Source: Pseudomonas sp. MAG733B (lineage in GTDB: Bacteria > Pseudomonadota > Gammaproteobacteria > Pseudomonadales > Pseudomonadaceae). Taken from it: a stretch of 64,000 nt of DNA. The stretch is taken from contig NZ_CP145732.1 of the NCBI RefSeq assembly GCF_036884845.1, positions 4,526,001-4,590,000 of the forward strand, written 5' to 3'. Position numbers and translations under genes: made by a program. Within the stretch, counting starts at the first letter, position 1. Every line of letters begins with the position of its first letter. Of this stretch, positions 42,248 to 51,437 are shown piece after piece. The notes beneath the pieces are model-generated. The model was not told where the DNA came from. It did not search any database and was given only the letters and a program-made list of their open reading frames with translations.

Positions 42248-42595
42248 ATGATCACGCCACCGGAAGTATTCAAAAGCTTGGCCGACGAAACTCGCGCCCG
42301 CGCCACTTTGCTGATCGCCAACCAGGGCGAGCTTTGCGTCTGCGAACTGATGTGCGCCCTCGATGACAGCCAACCAAAGATCAGTCGTCACCTCGCCCAA
42401 CTGCGCAGCAGCGGCCTGTTGCTGGATCGTCGCCAGGGGCAGTGGGTTTACTACCGTCTCAATCCGGATCTTCCCGCCTGGGTGCACGAGATGCTGCAAG
42501 TGACGTTGCAGGCCAACGCTATTTGGCTGCAAAACAACGCTTCGCGCCTTCAGAATATGGACGGACGCCCTGTCCGCGATGTTGCCTGTTGCTGA
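42248..42595 (+). CDS. arsR: ArsR arsenic-responsive repressor
   Basis: A 115-residue ArsR/SmtB winged-helix repressor. The recognition region is DDSQPKISRHLAQLRSSGLL, and ELCVCELMCAL just before it carries the C-x-C pair (plus another Cys) that binds As(III). The wing is DRRQGQWVYYRL. It ends with VACC, a further cysteine pair found in some pseudomonad ArsR proteins. First gene of arsRBCH, behind a perfect operator dyad. Confidence 0.93.
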   Translation: MITPPEVFKSLADETRARATLLIANQGELCVCELMCALDDSQPKISRHLAQLRSSGLLLDRRQGQWVYYRLNPDLPAWVHEMLQVTLQANAIWLQNNASRLQNMDGRPVRDVACC

Positions 42596-42618
42596 CCCCC
42601 TGAACGAGTAAGACTTCA

Positions 42619-43902
42619 ATGCTGGTCGCTGTCGCTGTTTTCGTGCTCACCCTCATTCTGGTCATCTGGCAACCCAAAGGACTGGGCGTAGGCTGGAGCG
42701 CCGCTATCGGTGCGCTCATCGCTCTCTCGGTGGGTGCAGTGTCGTTGCAGGACATCCCCACTGTGTGGGCCATCGTCTGGAACGCAACCGCCACGTTCAT
42801 CGCTGTAATCGTCATCAGTCTATTGTTGGATGAAGCGGGGTTCTTCGAATGGGCCGCCCTGCATGTGGCACGCTGGGCCAATGGCAGCGGCTACCGGTTG
42901 TTCGCTTTCTGCGTGCTGCTGGGTGCGGCTGTCTCTGCGCTATTTGCCAATGACGGTGCGGCGCTGATCCTCACGCCAATAGTCATGTCCATGTTGGTGG
43001 CGTTGCGCTTCTCCCCGGCTGCGACCCTGGCCTTTGTGATGGCCGCCGGCTTCATCGCCGACACCGCCAGCCTGCCGCTGGTGGTGTCCAATCTCGTGAA
43101 CATCGTATCCGCCGACTACTTCGGGCTGGGTTTTGCTGAGTACGCCTCGGTGATGGTGCCTGTAAGCCTGGCCAGCGTCGCCGCCACTTTGCTGATGCTC
43201 TTTGTGTACTTCCGAAGGGATTTGCCGAAACGCTATGCCATTGATGCGCTGAAGAAACCCGAAACGGCGATTCACGACCGCGCCACTTTTGTCGTTGGCT
43301 GGTGGACATTGGTTTTGTTGCTGGTTGGCCTCTTCGCCTTGGAGCCATTGGGCATTCCCATCAGCGCGGTCGCTACCGCTTGCGCCGCGATCCTCTTCGC
43401 GGTCGCCGCCAGAGGCCACAGGATCTCCACTCGCCGCGTGTTGCGCGAAGCCCCGTGGCAGGTGGTGGTCTTCTCCCTGGGCATGTACCTAGTGGTTTAC
43501 GGCCTGAAGAACGCCGGGATGACGGATGCTCTCACCCACGTACTCGAGCGGCTGGCCGATCAGGGTCTATGGAGCGCCGCCATCGGCACCGGCCTGTTGT
43601 CCGCGTTGCTGTCGTCGGTGATGAACAACATGCCTAGCGTGCTGATCGGCGCGCTGTCCATTCAAGCCAGCGGCGCCGAGGGCCTGGTTCGCGAGGCGAT
43701 GATCTACGCCAACGTCATCGGTTGCGACCTCGGCCCAAAAATCACCCCCATCGGCAGCCTTGCCACGTTGCTGTGGCTGCATGTGCTGGAACGCAAAGGC
43801 ATGCGCATCACCTGGGGTTATTACTTCAGGGTTGGCATCCTGCTGACCCTTCCGGTTCTGTTGATCACCCTCTCGGCGCTGGCACTGCGCCTGAGCCTTT
43901 GA
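42619..43902 (+). CDS. arsB: Arsenite efflux pump ArsB
   Basis: A 427-residue, twelve-span ArsB antiporter that expels arsenite and antimonite. Family segments: [40 protein letters not shown] then [26 protein letters not shown] and [20 protein letters not shown]. The start follows arsR by 23 bases. Its stop overlaps by one base an in-frame ATG that could begin arsC, though the arsC start with a good ribosome site is 27 bases on. No arsA is present, so the pump would run on membrane potential alone. Confidence 0.94.
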   Translation: MLVAVAVFVLTLILVIWQPKGLGVGWSAAIGALIALSVGAVSLQDIPTVWAIVWNATATFIAVIVISLLLDEAGFFEWAALHVARWANGSGYRLFAFCVLLGAAVSALFANDGAALILTPIVMSMLVALRFSPAATLAFVMAAGFIADTASLPLVVSNLVNIVSADYFGLGFAEYASVMVPVSLASVAATLLMLFVYFRRDLPKRYAIDALKKPETAIHDRATFVVGWWTLVLLLVGLFALEPLGIPISAVATACAAILFAVAARGHRISTRRVLREAPWQVVVFSLGMYLVVYGLKNAGMTDALTHVLERLADQGLWSAAIGTGLLSALLSSVMNNMPSVLIGALSIQASGAEGLVREAMIYANVIGCDLGPKITPIGSLATLLWLHVLERKGMRITWGYYFRVGILLTLPVLLITLSALALRLSL

Positions 43903-43928
43903 TGTCCGCGAAAGCGGCAGGAGTACCT

Positions 43929-44399
43929 ATGCGCGTCCTGTTCATGTGCACGGCCAACAGTTGCCGCAGCATCCTTTCAGAAGCCATGTTCAACCACCTG
44001 GCGCCGCAGGGATTTGAAGCGGTAAGTTCCGGGAGCTTTCCCAATGGGCAAGTGCTGCCGCGCAGCCTGACCACGTTGCAACAGGCCGGCATTTGCGTCG
44101 AAGGTTTGAGCAGCAAGGGCAATGATGCCTTCGAGGTCAACCTGCCGGACATCGTCATTACCGTGTGCGACAAGGCAGCCGGCGAAAGCTGCCCGGTATA
44201 TTTCGGCCCGGCGCTGAAATCCCATTGGGGTCTGGAAGATCCCTCCGACGTGGTGGGTGACGAAGCCGTGGTTGACGCGGCTTTCCGCGCCACGCTGGCG
44301 CGCATCGAGCAACGCTGTAAAGCCTTCCTCGCGCTTCCTTTCAACAGTCTTAGCCGTGATGAACTCAAACGCGAGCTGGATCGAATCGGTGCTTTCTGA
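43929..44399 (+). CDS. arsC: Arsenate reductase ArsC, LMW-phosphatase type
   Basis: A 156-residue arsenate reductase of the low-molecular-weight tyrosine phosphatase fold. The catalytic loop C7-x5-R13 is in MCTANSCRS; the general acid aspartate is in GLEDPSD; extra cysteines in VCDKAAGESCPV can serve the thiol relay, so electrons probably come from thioredoxin or glutathione/glutaredoxin. The ATG at 43929 is chosen because AGGAG lies just before; an earlier ATG at 43902 would add MSAKAAGVP. Third gene of the ars operon. Confidence 0.92.
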   Translation: MRVLFMCTANSCRSILSEAMFNHLAPQGFEAVSSGSFPNGQVLPRSLTTLQQAGICVEGLSSKGNDAFEVNLPDIVITVCDKAAGESCPVYFGPALKSHWGLEDPSDVVGDEAVVDAAFRATLARIEQRCKAFLALPFNSLSRDELKRELDRIGAF

Positions 44400-44411
44400 G
44401 CCGGAGGATGT

Positions 44412-45113
44412 ATGTCAGAGCAACTGCCTAACCTTGACCTTTCTTTGTTCGACGACGTGCAGATCACGCCTCGCCCGGCCGAGCACAAGCCACGCATCCT
44501 GTTGTTGTACGGATCGACCCGCGAACGCTCGTTCAGCCGACTGTTGGTCGAAGAAGCCGCGCGCCTGCTAGAGCACTTTGGCGCAGAAACCCGCATCTTC
44601 AATCCTTGCGGGTTACCACTGCCCGACGATGTCCCTGTGGATCATCCCAAGGTGCAGGAACTGCGTGAGCTGGTGCTGTGGTCGGAAGGTCAGGTCTGGT
44701 GCTCGCCGGAACGCCATGGCGCCATGTCCGCCGTGTTCAAGGCGCAGATCGACTGGATACCCTTGGCACTCGGCGCACTTCGCCCCACACAGGGCAAGAC
44801 ACTGGCGGTGATGCAGGTCTGTGGTGGATCGCAGTCCTTCAACGTGGTCAATCAGCTGCGTGTACTGGGGCGCTGGATGCGCATGTTCACCATCCCCAAT
44901 CAGTCTTCGGTGCCGAAGGCTTACATGGAGTTCGATGAAGCCGGCCGAATGAAGCCCTCGGCGTTCTACGATCGGGTAGTGGACGTGATGGAAGAACTGG
45001 TGAAGTTCACCCTCCTGCTGCGTGACCGTCAGGATTTTCTAGTGGATCGCTATTCGGAACGCAAGGAAAGTGCCGAACAGCTCATGGCGCGCGTGAACCA
45101 GCGATCAATCTGA
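44412..45113 (+). CDS. arsH: ArsH NADPH-dependent FMN reductase
   Basis: A 233-residue flavodoxin-like protein. [18 protein letters not shown] is the FMN phosphate loop, followed by [20 protein letters not shown] and [17 protein letters not shown], all diagnostic of ArsH. Members reduce quinones or azo compounds and oxidise trivalent organoarsenicals, giving resistance to methylarsenite. GGAGG precedes the ATG, 12 bases after arsC. Normal length and intact. Confidence 0.94.
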   Translation: MSEQLPNLDLSLFDDVQITPRPAEHKPRILLLYGSTRERSFSRLLVEEAARLLEHFGAETRIFNPCGLPLPDDVPVDHPKVQELRELVLWSEGQVWCSPERHGAMSAVFKAQIDWIPLALGALRPTQGKTLAVMQVCGGSQSFNVVNQLRVLGRWMRMFTIPNQSSVPKAYMEFDEAGRMKPSAFYDRVVDVMEELVKFTLLLRDRQDFLVDRYSERKESAEQLMARVNQRSI

Positions 45114-45120
45114 GGCCAGC

Positions 45121-45528
45121 ATGTCTATCGAAATCAGAGTGGCACAGGTTCAAGATGCCTCGGCCATCCAGGCTATCTATGCTCTGGTTGTAACCGATAC
45201 TGCGATCTCCTTCGAAGAGGTGCCGCCCACTGCCGAAGAGATACAGCAGCGCATCGTAGCAACGCTACGGTCTTACCCGTACCTGGTAGCGGTACGAGAA
45301 GGCCAGGTGGTCGGCTACGCCTATGCCAGCCAGCACCGCGCTCGCTCCGCGTACCGCTGGGCGGTCGATGTCACGGTCTACATCGCTGAGAGCGAACGTC
45401 GCACCGGCGTGGGTCGCAGCCTGTATGAACAGCCTGCCCATAACAGTCGTTCAAATCTTTTCCTTAACTCACAAATTGCCCCGCGGTGCCTTCTGCATCA
45501 CAGGCCTCTCAATGATTGCGACACCTAA
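45121..45528 (+). pseudogene. Truncated ArsN/PAT-type N-acetyltransferase
   Basis: The first about 104 codons match GNAT acetyltransferases of the phosphinothricin-acetyltransferase/ArsN group: IRVAQVQDASAIQAIYAL, then TDTAISFEEVPPT, RARSAYRWAVDVTVYI and the acetyl-CoA loop RRTGVGRSLYE. After codon 104 (about 45432) the sequence turns into unrelated residues, so the last third of the 165-180-residue fold, with the final strands, is lost. ArsN-type enzymes often end ars operons and acetylate organoarsenicals. Probably inactive. The break marks the edge of the odd region to 47.4 kb. Confidence 0.75.
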
Positions 45529-46064
45529 ATCAGATAAGTGCGCAGCAGGTTAACTCTGCGGTCTATAGCCTGCTGTAAACGAACACGATGCGCTTCCCAA
45601 ACGTCGAAGTCGACAGAGGCAGAGCGCATCAGGGTCAACATCGCCAAGGTGGCAGCAGTGTATTCCGCATTCGCATCAAGCATATTGAGCTTGCGCTGTT
45701 CTTCCTTTGTCATCTCCATACGTCTGAGTGCAAGTACTGCGTCGTCGGTAATCACTGGTCCCAGAGTCAACTGCGGACGATGGGGCGCGCAGAAGGGCTC
45801 GCTCTCTACGAGAATCGTCCGTGCACGCTGAAGCCCCCAACTCAGTGCGCTATTTAGCCTCTCTGAAGATGGTCGGTCATGGAACTCCTCGCGCATCGGG
45901 GCGCCATTTTCGTGATAGATACCGACAAAAATTTGCACTTGTTTGTTGTGCGTAACGCGTGATTGTATTTCCACGCGCCGCCCATCCCTGAGCCGTTCTT
46001 CATGGATCCTTGTAGGGAATTGTTTGTTCACCCAAAGCCAGAACTGCGGTCCTCTACGACGCAT
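45525..46064 (-). CDS. Hypothetical protein
   Basis: A 179-residue protein I do not recognise. It opens with MRRRGPQFWLWVNKQFPTRI, has a basic, beta-rich first half (RRVEIQSRVTHNKQVQIFVG), and an alpha-helical second half with MEMTKEEQRKLNMLDANAEY and a basic tail. No signal peptide or membrane span. The start at 46064 is the most sensible ATG. The stop overlaps the end of the broken acetyltransferase by four bases, so it probably arrived with whatever truncated that gene. Codon use looks less GC3-biased than in neighbours. Real gene likely; function unknown. Confidence 0.6.
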   Translation of the reverse strand: MRRRGPQFWLWVNKQFPTRIHEERLRDGRRVEIQSRVTHNKQVQIFVGIYHENGAPMREEFHDRPSSERLNSALSWGLQRARTILVESEPFCAPHRPQLTLGPVITDDAVLALRRMEMTKEEQRKLNMLDANAEYTAATLAMLTLMRSASVDFDVWEAHRVRLQQAIDRRVNLLRTYLI

Positions 46065-46244
46065 GCACTGCCCTCCTCGACTTGGCGTTCGAGTAAGGCA
46101 CAGGCACTGTGGAACTTCCACGCCATTAGTCGGCAAGCTCGGCTGGCGATACCGGGATGAACGCCTTCCTGGCGATTAGTAGCTCCGCCAAGGTGACCAT
46201 CCGTTGAAACTGCTATTCGCAAAAGACAACCAACGACAGCTGGT

Positions 46245-46367
46245 TTATCGGATGACCGAATGTAGAACAACAACGCTCAATGCCCATCCGAATGCAAGAA
46301 TCCCCATTCCGAATGTGACGCCAAGAAGCAGAGGATGTTTCCACAAGGTTCTAACTCCCTTACTCAT
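46245..46367 (-). CDS. Predicted 40-residue membrane protein
   Basis: Too short for usual gene calling. The minus strand from the ATG at 46367 reads MSKGVRTLWKHPLLLGVTFG followed by MGILAFGWALSVVVLHSVIR and TAA. A basic N-terminus precedes one long hydrophobic span (about residues 12-38), a plausible single-span inner-membrane peptide. The ribosome site is weak (GAG). Could be a small stress or toxin-like peptide, or chance. Nearest gene upstream is far away. Confidence 0.4.
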   Translation of the reverse strand: MSKGVRTLWKHPLLLGVTFGMGILAFGWALSVVVLHSVIR

Positions 46368-47191
46368 AAAAACTCAATAAGTGCGCTAGAGCAATAACCA
46401 AGCCACTGTGATATTTGGGTCTCGATCCACAGCGCAGCCGCGTAATGGCCCATTTTTTGTCGATAGGATTTCATCGCCCTTAACCAAAATGCCCACACTT
46501 GGGGATTGCTTCCCCTAACTTAGGTGCTTGGGCCGCAAAAATGGTGAAGGCTAGGTGATTCAATAAGGATATCGAAGCTGTCTTTAGCGGTCAGATCGAT
46601 AAACTTAAAATAGACAAGTGCGCCTCCCCAGCCGCTCAGGGACGAGCTGATTGGACTGCGACTGGCGAGGCGAACCTCTAAACATTAGCTCAACCGAAGC
46701 GTTTGTCTAACGCCCTGGCCGGGCACAAATCCTTGTGATTCCTACTTATCCTTCGAGGATGAGGCCATAGGGCTATCAAGTATCCACAAGATTCTCCGAT
46801 GTGCCTCGCGTTCGCGCTTAACTGCGGCCCTCCACTCGTCTCCAAAGGCCTTCCCTGCTCTGACGAAGCTCATAACGTCCTCGGTCGCAGCCGTCAGTTC
46901 CGTCCGAGCGTATGCGAAGTCCTCTTCGAATTTTCGCTGGTCATTTTTGCTCTCGGCGTGGCTATGGTGACTCTAGTTCGTGCCCCGGCGAGTCATCTCG
47001 ATGTTTATTCAGTAGATGATCCTTACTTTCATGCTCATCATCTTCATTTTTGGCACGGGGGAGGCCGTCGTTCTCATGAGCCTGTTCGGTGGATGAAACG
47101 TTTTCGGTTCTGCTGTCTGGCAGTGATCTTTTGCAGTATGGCACCCTCCACATTGTCTGCATCCTGAACACTTGCGCAGCGTCCGCTCTAG
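46368..47191. other. Gene-poor stretch
   Basis: About 820 bases with no convincing long gene on either strand. Composition is lower in GC than the surroundings. A 26-codon hydrophobic frame at 47016-47096 is noted separately. Together with 46065-46244 and 47245-47448 this forms a 1.3-kb patch from the broken acetyltransferase side to the DUF1254 gene, and looks like decayed or foreign DNA. Confidence 0.5.
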
Positions 47192-47244
47192 GCCGGGTGC
47201 CGCCCCTCCCAGTCAGGCAGAAATCGGCCAATAGCTGCCTTTCG
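47192..47244 (+). repeat. Dispersed intergenic repeat copy
   Basis: GCCGGGTGCCGCCCCTCCCAGTCAGGCAGAAATCGGCCAATAGCTGCCTTTCG. The right part, GTCAGGCAGAAATCGGCCAATAGC, is nearly identical to the copies at 49461 and 60712. Confidence 0.65.
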
Positions 47245-47448
47245 TCACCAGCCGAAATCGCCCCAAAGCTGTCTATCGAATGTCAAAAGGCCAACCAAAA
47301 ATTGCGCATTGGTAACAGTTGCCTACGCTTTCCAATTGCTGTCCCGAGCAATGGGACTTTTCCAGTTCCATGGGAGTTTCGACTTTGATCAGCCAATGGC
47401 GCTGCTTGATCAATGTTGTATCTGAATTTTTGCAAGGAGCGATTTTCG

Positions 47449-48555
47449 ATGAATGTACTGGCACCCACTGCTTTCCTGTTGAGCTTACTGGCAACGAGTA
47501 TTCATGTTGCGCAGGCCGACGAAAAAACGCCCCTGCTCAGCCTGGACGCGGCCCGAAAACTTGAGTCGACGCTGGTCAACGAAAAGAACGTTACTGTGAG
47601 CCCAGAAAACTTCGCTTTCGCCGTGCTGGATGAGTCCATGCAAAATGAAGTGAAGCTCGGAGCGACCAACAAATTTTACAATCACCGGAAACCGATGGAG
47701 CTCGATAAGCAGCCAGCCGTATTGATGAACCGCGATACTTTGTATTCATTCGCCATTATTGACGCGTCGCACGGTGCCACCATCCATGTGCCCAAAGGCG
47801 ACGGACGTTACACCTCGGTTCACCTAATGCAGCATGATCATGTCACCGACACCGTCTATTACGGTGGCGGTGAATACGTTATCGATCCCAAGACCGTCAC
47901 CAACTTCGTCGTGGTCAATATCCGTACTCAAGTGAATCCGAATGACCCTGCAGATGTTGCCAAGGCCAATGCCATCCAAGATGAGTACAAGGTTAGCTTT
48001 CCGTCCGGTTACACACCAAAAGCCTTCAAGGCTATTGATTGGAATCAGGAGCAGCTCAAGCAAATCAAAGCGCACTACGTGAAGACTGCCGATACCCGTG
48101 GTGTAAGCAAAACCATGGGGGCTCGCGGCTTTATCTCTCAAGATGACATCAATGTGGGGGCTGCCGTAGCTACCGGACTATTGCCCGACCAACACGCCTG
48201 GTATTCCTTCAAGTCGTACAAGGTCAAGAAAGATATCTGCTATGCCGCGACTTACCCGATACCGGGCATGACCAATCCGCAATTGGGCTTCTATTCCATG
48301 ACGATGTACGGCGACGATCTGTACCTTCACACCGAGGAAGGCTCCAGCCTTTCGAACCATGAGATCGTGCCCGACAAGGATGCCAAGACGTTCACCCTGC
48401 ACTTTGGCAATCCACAAACCTGCGGCAAGGATGCTAAAAACCTGCTGATCGCACCGACTGACAACTGGACGCTGGCGTTCCGGGTCTACATGCCGGATAA
48501 GTCCGTGCAGAACAATGAGTACAAATTGCCTGAGCCAAAACCTGTCACTCATTGA
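47449..48555 (+). CDS. Exported DUF1254/DUF1214 protein
   Basis: A 368-residue protein with a signal peptide (NVLAPTAFLLSLLATSIHVA, cut after AQA near residue 22). DUF1254-type start (EKNVTVSPENFAFAVLDESM, then QPAVLMNRDTLYSFAIIDAS) and DUF1214-type end (GMTNPQLGFYSMTMYGDDLY and NWTLAFRVYMPD). Shorter than the family member at 22844 and only distantly similar to it. AAGGAG precedes the ATG at 47449. It is followed after 25 bases by an outer-membrane-type protein, suggesting a two-gene periplasm/outer-membrane unit. Function unknown. Confidence 0.85.
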   Translation: MNVLAPTAFLLSLLATSIHVAQADEKTPLLSLDAARKLESTLVNEKNVTVSPENFAFAVLDESMQNEVKLGATNKFYNHRKPMELDKQPAVLMNRDTLYSFAIIDASHGATIHVPKGDGRYTSVHLMQHDHVTDTVYYGGGEYVIDPKTVTNFVVVNIRTQVNPNDPADVAKANAIQDEYKVSFPSGYTPKAFKAIDWNQEQLKQIKAHYVKTADTRGVSKTMGARGFISQDDINVGAAVATGLLPDQHAWYSFKSYKVKKDICYAATYPIPGMTNPQLGFYSMTMYGDDLYLHTEEGSSLSNHEIVPDKDAKTFTLHFGNPQTCGKDAKNLLIAPTDNWTLAFRVYMPDKSVQNNEYKLPEPKPVTH

Positions 48556-48580
48556 TCACTGAACCCAAGGAAGAAGAGAT

Positions 48581-49402
48581 ATGGGGACTGACACGCATTA
48601 CTGGAGTGCGGGAGCGACGCTATTCGTCACTCTTTGGTTCGTGCCAGGCGCTCAAGCAGAGGACTCGGCGGAGCTGGCGAAGAAGGCGCTTAACCCGGTC
48701 GCGGCCATGTACAGCCTGCCGGTGCAGTACAACTGGGATCAAAAAATGGGGCCAACCGGTGACGGCATGCACAGCGTCACCAATATCCAGCCCGTGCTGC
48801 CGTTTACCCTTAACGATGACTGGAACCTGATTTCCCGCACCATCTTGCCAGTCATCGATCAGCACGGTTTGGCGCCGAATGGGGCGGCGGACAAATCCGG
48901 CGTTGGCGATATCACGCAGAGCTTTTTCTTCTCGCCCAAACAACCCACGGAAACTGGCTGGATACTCGGGGTCGGCCCGGCGATATTGATACCTACGGGA
49001 AGTGATGAATTGCTCGGCAGCGAGCAATGGGGGATAGGCCCGACAGCGGTGGCCCTTAAACAGGAAAATGGCTGGACGCACGGCATCCTGGCGAACCACA
49101 TCTGGGGCTTGGACGGCAGCCCACCGGACGACAAGGACAAGGTCAATCAGACGTTCCTGCAACCCTTCCTTTCCTACACCACCAGCACCCTGACGACCTG
49201 GGGCGTAAACACCGAATCAACCTACAACTGGCAATCACGCGAATGGTCAGTGCCGGTCAATCTGACCGTTACGCAATTGCTGAAAATCGGCGGCCAGCCA
49301 CTGACGGTGCAAGCGGGGCCACGTTACTGGCTCGACAGCCCTGACGACGGCCCACAAGGTTGGGGTTTTCGTTTTGCCGTGACCCTGTTATTTCCGCGCT
49401 GA
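48581..49402 (+). CDS. Outer-membrane beta-barrel transporter-like protein
   Basis: A 273-residue protein with a signal peptide ending QAE (about residue 26). The body is alternating amphipathic strands with many aromatic residues, ending in RFAVTLLFPR. Segments PVAAMYSLPVQYNWDQKMGP, SGVGDITQSFFFSP and GPAILIPTGSDELLG match the pfam Phenol_MetA_deg/transporter-like barrel group, often called putative outer-membrane or transporter proteins without proof. Second gene of a probable operon with the DUF1254 protein. A role in uptake or lipid handling is conceivable but unproven. Confidence 0.8.
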   Translation: MGTDTHYWSAGATLFVTLWFVPGAQAEDSAELAKKALNPVAAMYSLPVQYNWDQKMGPTGDGMHSVTNIQPVLPFTLNDDWNLISRTILPVIDQHGLAPNGAADKSGVGDITQSFFFSPKQPTETGWILGVGPAILIPTGSDELLGSEQWGIGPTAVALKQENGWTHGILANHIWGLDGSPPDDKDKVNQTFLQPFLSYTTSTLTTWGVNTESTYNWQSREWSVPVNLTVTQLLKIGGQPLTVQAGPRYWLDSPDDGPQGWGFRFAVTLLFPR

Positions 49403-49460
49403 GCCAACTCGCTCAAGCGTCTGCTTTTGGTCGATTTTTGCCAGTGCTCACCGGCAGCTG

Positions 49461-49508
49461 TGGGTCGTCTGCCGCCCTTCGCGACAGGCAGAAATCAGCC
49501 AATAGCAC
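49461..49508 (+). repeat. Dispersed intergenic repeat copy
   Basis: TGGGTCGTCTGCCGCCCTTCGCGACAGGCAGAAATCAGCCAATAGCAC. Preceded by what looks like another left half (GGTCGATTTTTGCCAGTGCTCACCGGCAGCTG, 49429-49460), so two units may be fused. Lies between convergent genes. Confidence 0.65.
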
Positions 49509-49574
49509 ACGTTGGATTAAATTTAATCTGACATATTGCGGACGGTTGTCTGCCTTGCTCAAATCTGCCTTCTA

Positions 49575-50786
49575 TCAAGCCGGGTTTCGCGATGTGAAAA
49601 AGGCCATCACTGCGGCGAGTACCAACAAGATAGAGCTTGCGAGAAATGTCATGCGGTAGCCGCTCCCGTCGAACAGCAGTCCGCCGAGGGTAGAGCCCAG
49701 CGCGATGGATAGCTGAATGACTGCGACCATCAGGCCGCCACCGGCTTCAGCATCCTTGGGCAACGCCTTGGCCAACCACGACCACCACCCCACAGGTGCC
49801 GCCGTCGCGATCAGGCCCCACAGCCCCAGCAATACAAATGCTGCCACGACACCGCCGCCAAGGACAATCAAGGAAAGTGCAATCGCGGCCATCAAGAGTG
49901 GAATGCAGACCAGGACGCGGTACATGCCGGTTTTCAGGAAAGTGCCGATCAGGGTGGTTCCGACAAAACCTGCTACGCCGATGGCCAGCAAGATCATCGA
50001 CAACAGGGAGACATCTACACCCGTGACGGTCTCCAGGAACGGGCGCAGATAGGTGAACAATACAAACTGCCCCATGAAGAAAGTGCCCACACTCAACATG
50101 CCAAAACGGATCAATGGGCGCTTGAACAATCGAAAGACATTGCCAGCGTCCGGTTTTCGCGGTGCCGTCTTCATGCTTGGCAGGCTGATCCATTGCCAGA
50201 TCAACGCGATGATCGCGACCGGAATCAGGCAGAAAAAAGCACCCCGCCAACCGATGACACTCCCCAGATAGCTTCCCAATGGGGCGGCCACAACGGTTGC
50301 CAAGGCATTGCCGCCGTTAAAGATTGCCAGAGCCTTGGGCACGCTACGTTCCGGTACCAGGCGCATGGCCATTGCCGCCGACATCGACCAGAACCCGCCG
50401 ATCACCACGCCGATCAGCGCACGACCAATCATGTACACCGTGTAGTTTGGCGCCAGACCCACCACCAGCCCCGACACGCACATAATCCCGGTCAGTAGCA
50501 GCAACAGCGTCTTGCGATCCATTGAGCCCGCAAGCCTGGAAATCGTAAGGCTTGTCAGCACCGCGAAGGCGCCCGAGATGGCGATCCCATACCCGGCCAG
50601 TCCTTCGCTGATACGTAGATCCGAAGCAATCGGCGTGAGCAAACTGACAGGCATGAACTCGGAAGCGATCAGCGCGAATACGCACAGTGTCATCGCAAAG
50701 ATGCCACTCCAGTAAGCCGGCAGTTCCCCAGTCCTCGGCATGCCAAGGGCATCACCTGTCGGGGTGTCGAATACTTGAGCCGTCAT
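49575..50786 (-). CDS. MFS efflux transporter, DHA1/AraJ-like
   Basis: A 403-residue, twelve-span transporter of the drug:H+ antiporter-1 group, similar to sugar or arabinose efflux proteins (ALIASEFMPVSLLTPIASDL then LRISEGLAGYGIAISGAFAV at helix 1-2; PERSVPKALAIFNGGNALAT in helix 5). The ATG at 50786 has GAGAGG upstream; an earlier ATG at 50804 would add MMRGFC. It follows the broken hydrolase gene on the same strand, divergent from a LysR gene that likely regulates both. Substrate unknown. Confidence 0.87.
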   Translation of the reverse strand: MTAQVFDTPTGDALGMPRTGELPAYWSGIFAMTLCVFALIASEFMPVSLLTPIASDLRISEGLAGYGIAISGAFAVLTSLTISRLAGSMDRKTLLLLLTGIMCVSGLVVGLAPNYTVYMIGRALIGVVIGGFWSMSAAMAMRLVPERSVPKALAIFNGGNALATVVAAPLGSYLGSVIGWRGAFFCLIPVAIIALIWQWISLPSMKTAPRKPDAGNVFRLFKRPLIRFGMLSVGTFFMGQFVLFTYLRPFLETVTGVDVSLLSMILLAIGVAGFVGTTLIGTFLKTGMYRVLVCIPLLMAAIALSLIVLGGGVVAAFVLLGLWGLIATAAPVGWWSWLAKALPKDAEAGGGLMVAVIQLSIALGSTLGGLLFDGSGYRMTFLASSILLVLAAVMAFFTSRNPA

Positions 50787-50830
50787 GCAAAAACCTCTCA
50801 TCAAATACTGTAGGCCGAAGCACTGGTCTT

Positions 50831-51341
50831 TTAGCCAACCGCCGTCAGGTGCCGGGTAAAAAAGGCGGTGAGTTTGGTCCAGGGAGTCAAGTTCACGCGG
50901 TCGTACAGATCCACGTGACCCGCACCGGGAACCCAGGCCAGTTCCTTGGGTTCGGCGGCGCGTTGGTAGGCGTCCTCGCTGAACTCTCTGGAGTGCGCCT
51001 GATCGCCAGCGATGAACAGCAGCGGACGCGGGGAAATCGTTTCGATATCGTTGAATGGATAGAAATTCACGAACCTGACTTCACTGGTCAAGGCGCGGTT
51101 TTGCGTCAGCTCCAATGTTCTGCCATGAGGGATATGGATGCCGCGTGACGTAGGGTAGAAGTCCCAGAATTCACGAGTCACTGGGCCTGCATCTTTACCA
51201 AGCTGCACCGCCTGCGACAGAAAGGACGCCCAGAGCCGCAATGCTGACGCCGGTGGCCTTTACGAATTGGCGCCGATCAAACCCTGGAGGCGTCAAGGTG
51301 TCTGTAGCGTTAAGGAGATTTACAGGTGTCTCGCTCATCAT
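50831..51341 (-). pseudogene. Internally deleted Tat-exported alpha/beta hydrolase
   Basis: From the ATG at 51341 the minus strand reads MMSETPVNLLNATDTLTPPG, then FDRRQFVKATGVSIAALGVL, a twin-arginine signal, and stops in that frame after AGGAAW. The other frame continues with REFWDFYPTSRGIH, ISPRPLLFIAGDQAHSREFS and PGAGHVDLYDRV, the C-terminal third of a YcjY-like alpha/beta hydrolase with its acidic and histidine active-site residues. The middle, with the nucleophile, is missing. Family length is about 330-370 residues. A deletion with frame change, so non-functional. Confidence 0.8.
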
Positions 51342-51437
51342 CAGTACTCCGTTCCAGATAGGTGACAGAGCTTGACGGATTCAAGACAACCTGATTAGTA
51401 GCCATAATCTTCATGTAGTTTTGAGAAAAACTCAGCA

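Noticed and set aside
40823..45528. A composite transposon bounding the ars genes
   Set aside because: Only one decayed transposase is visible and no matching terminal repeats or second element were found on the other side.
46799..47167. A 122-codon plus-strand frame
   Set aside because: Irregular composition, many rare codons, no ribosome site and no recognised domain; treated as part of the gene-poor patch.
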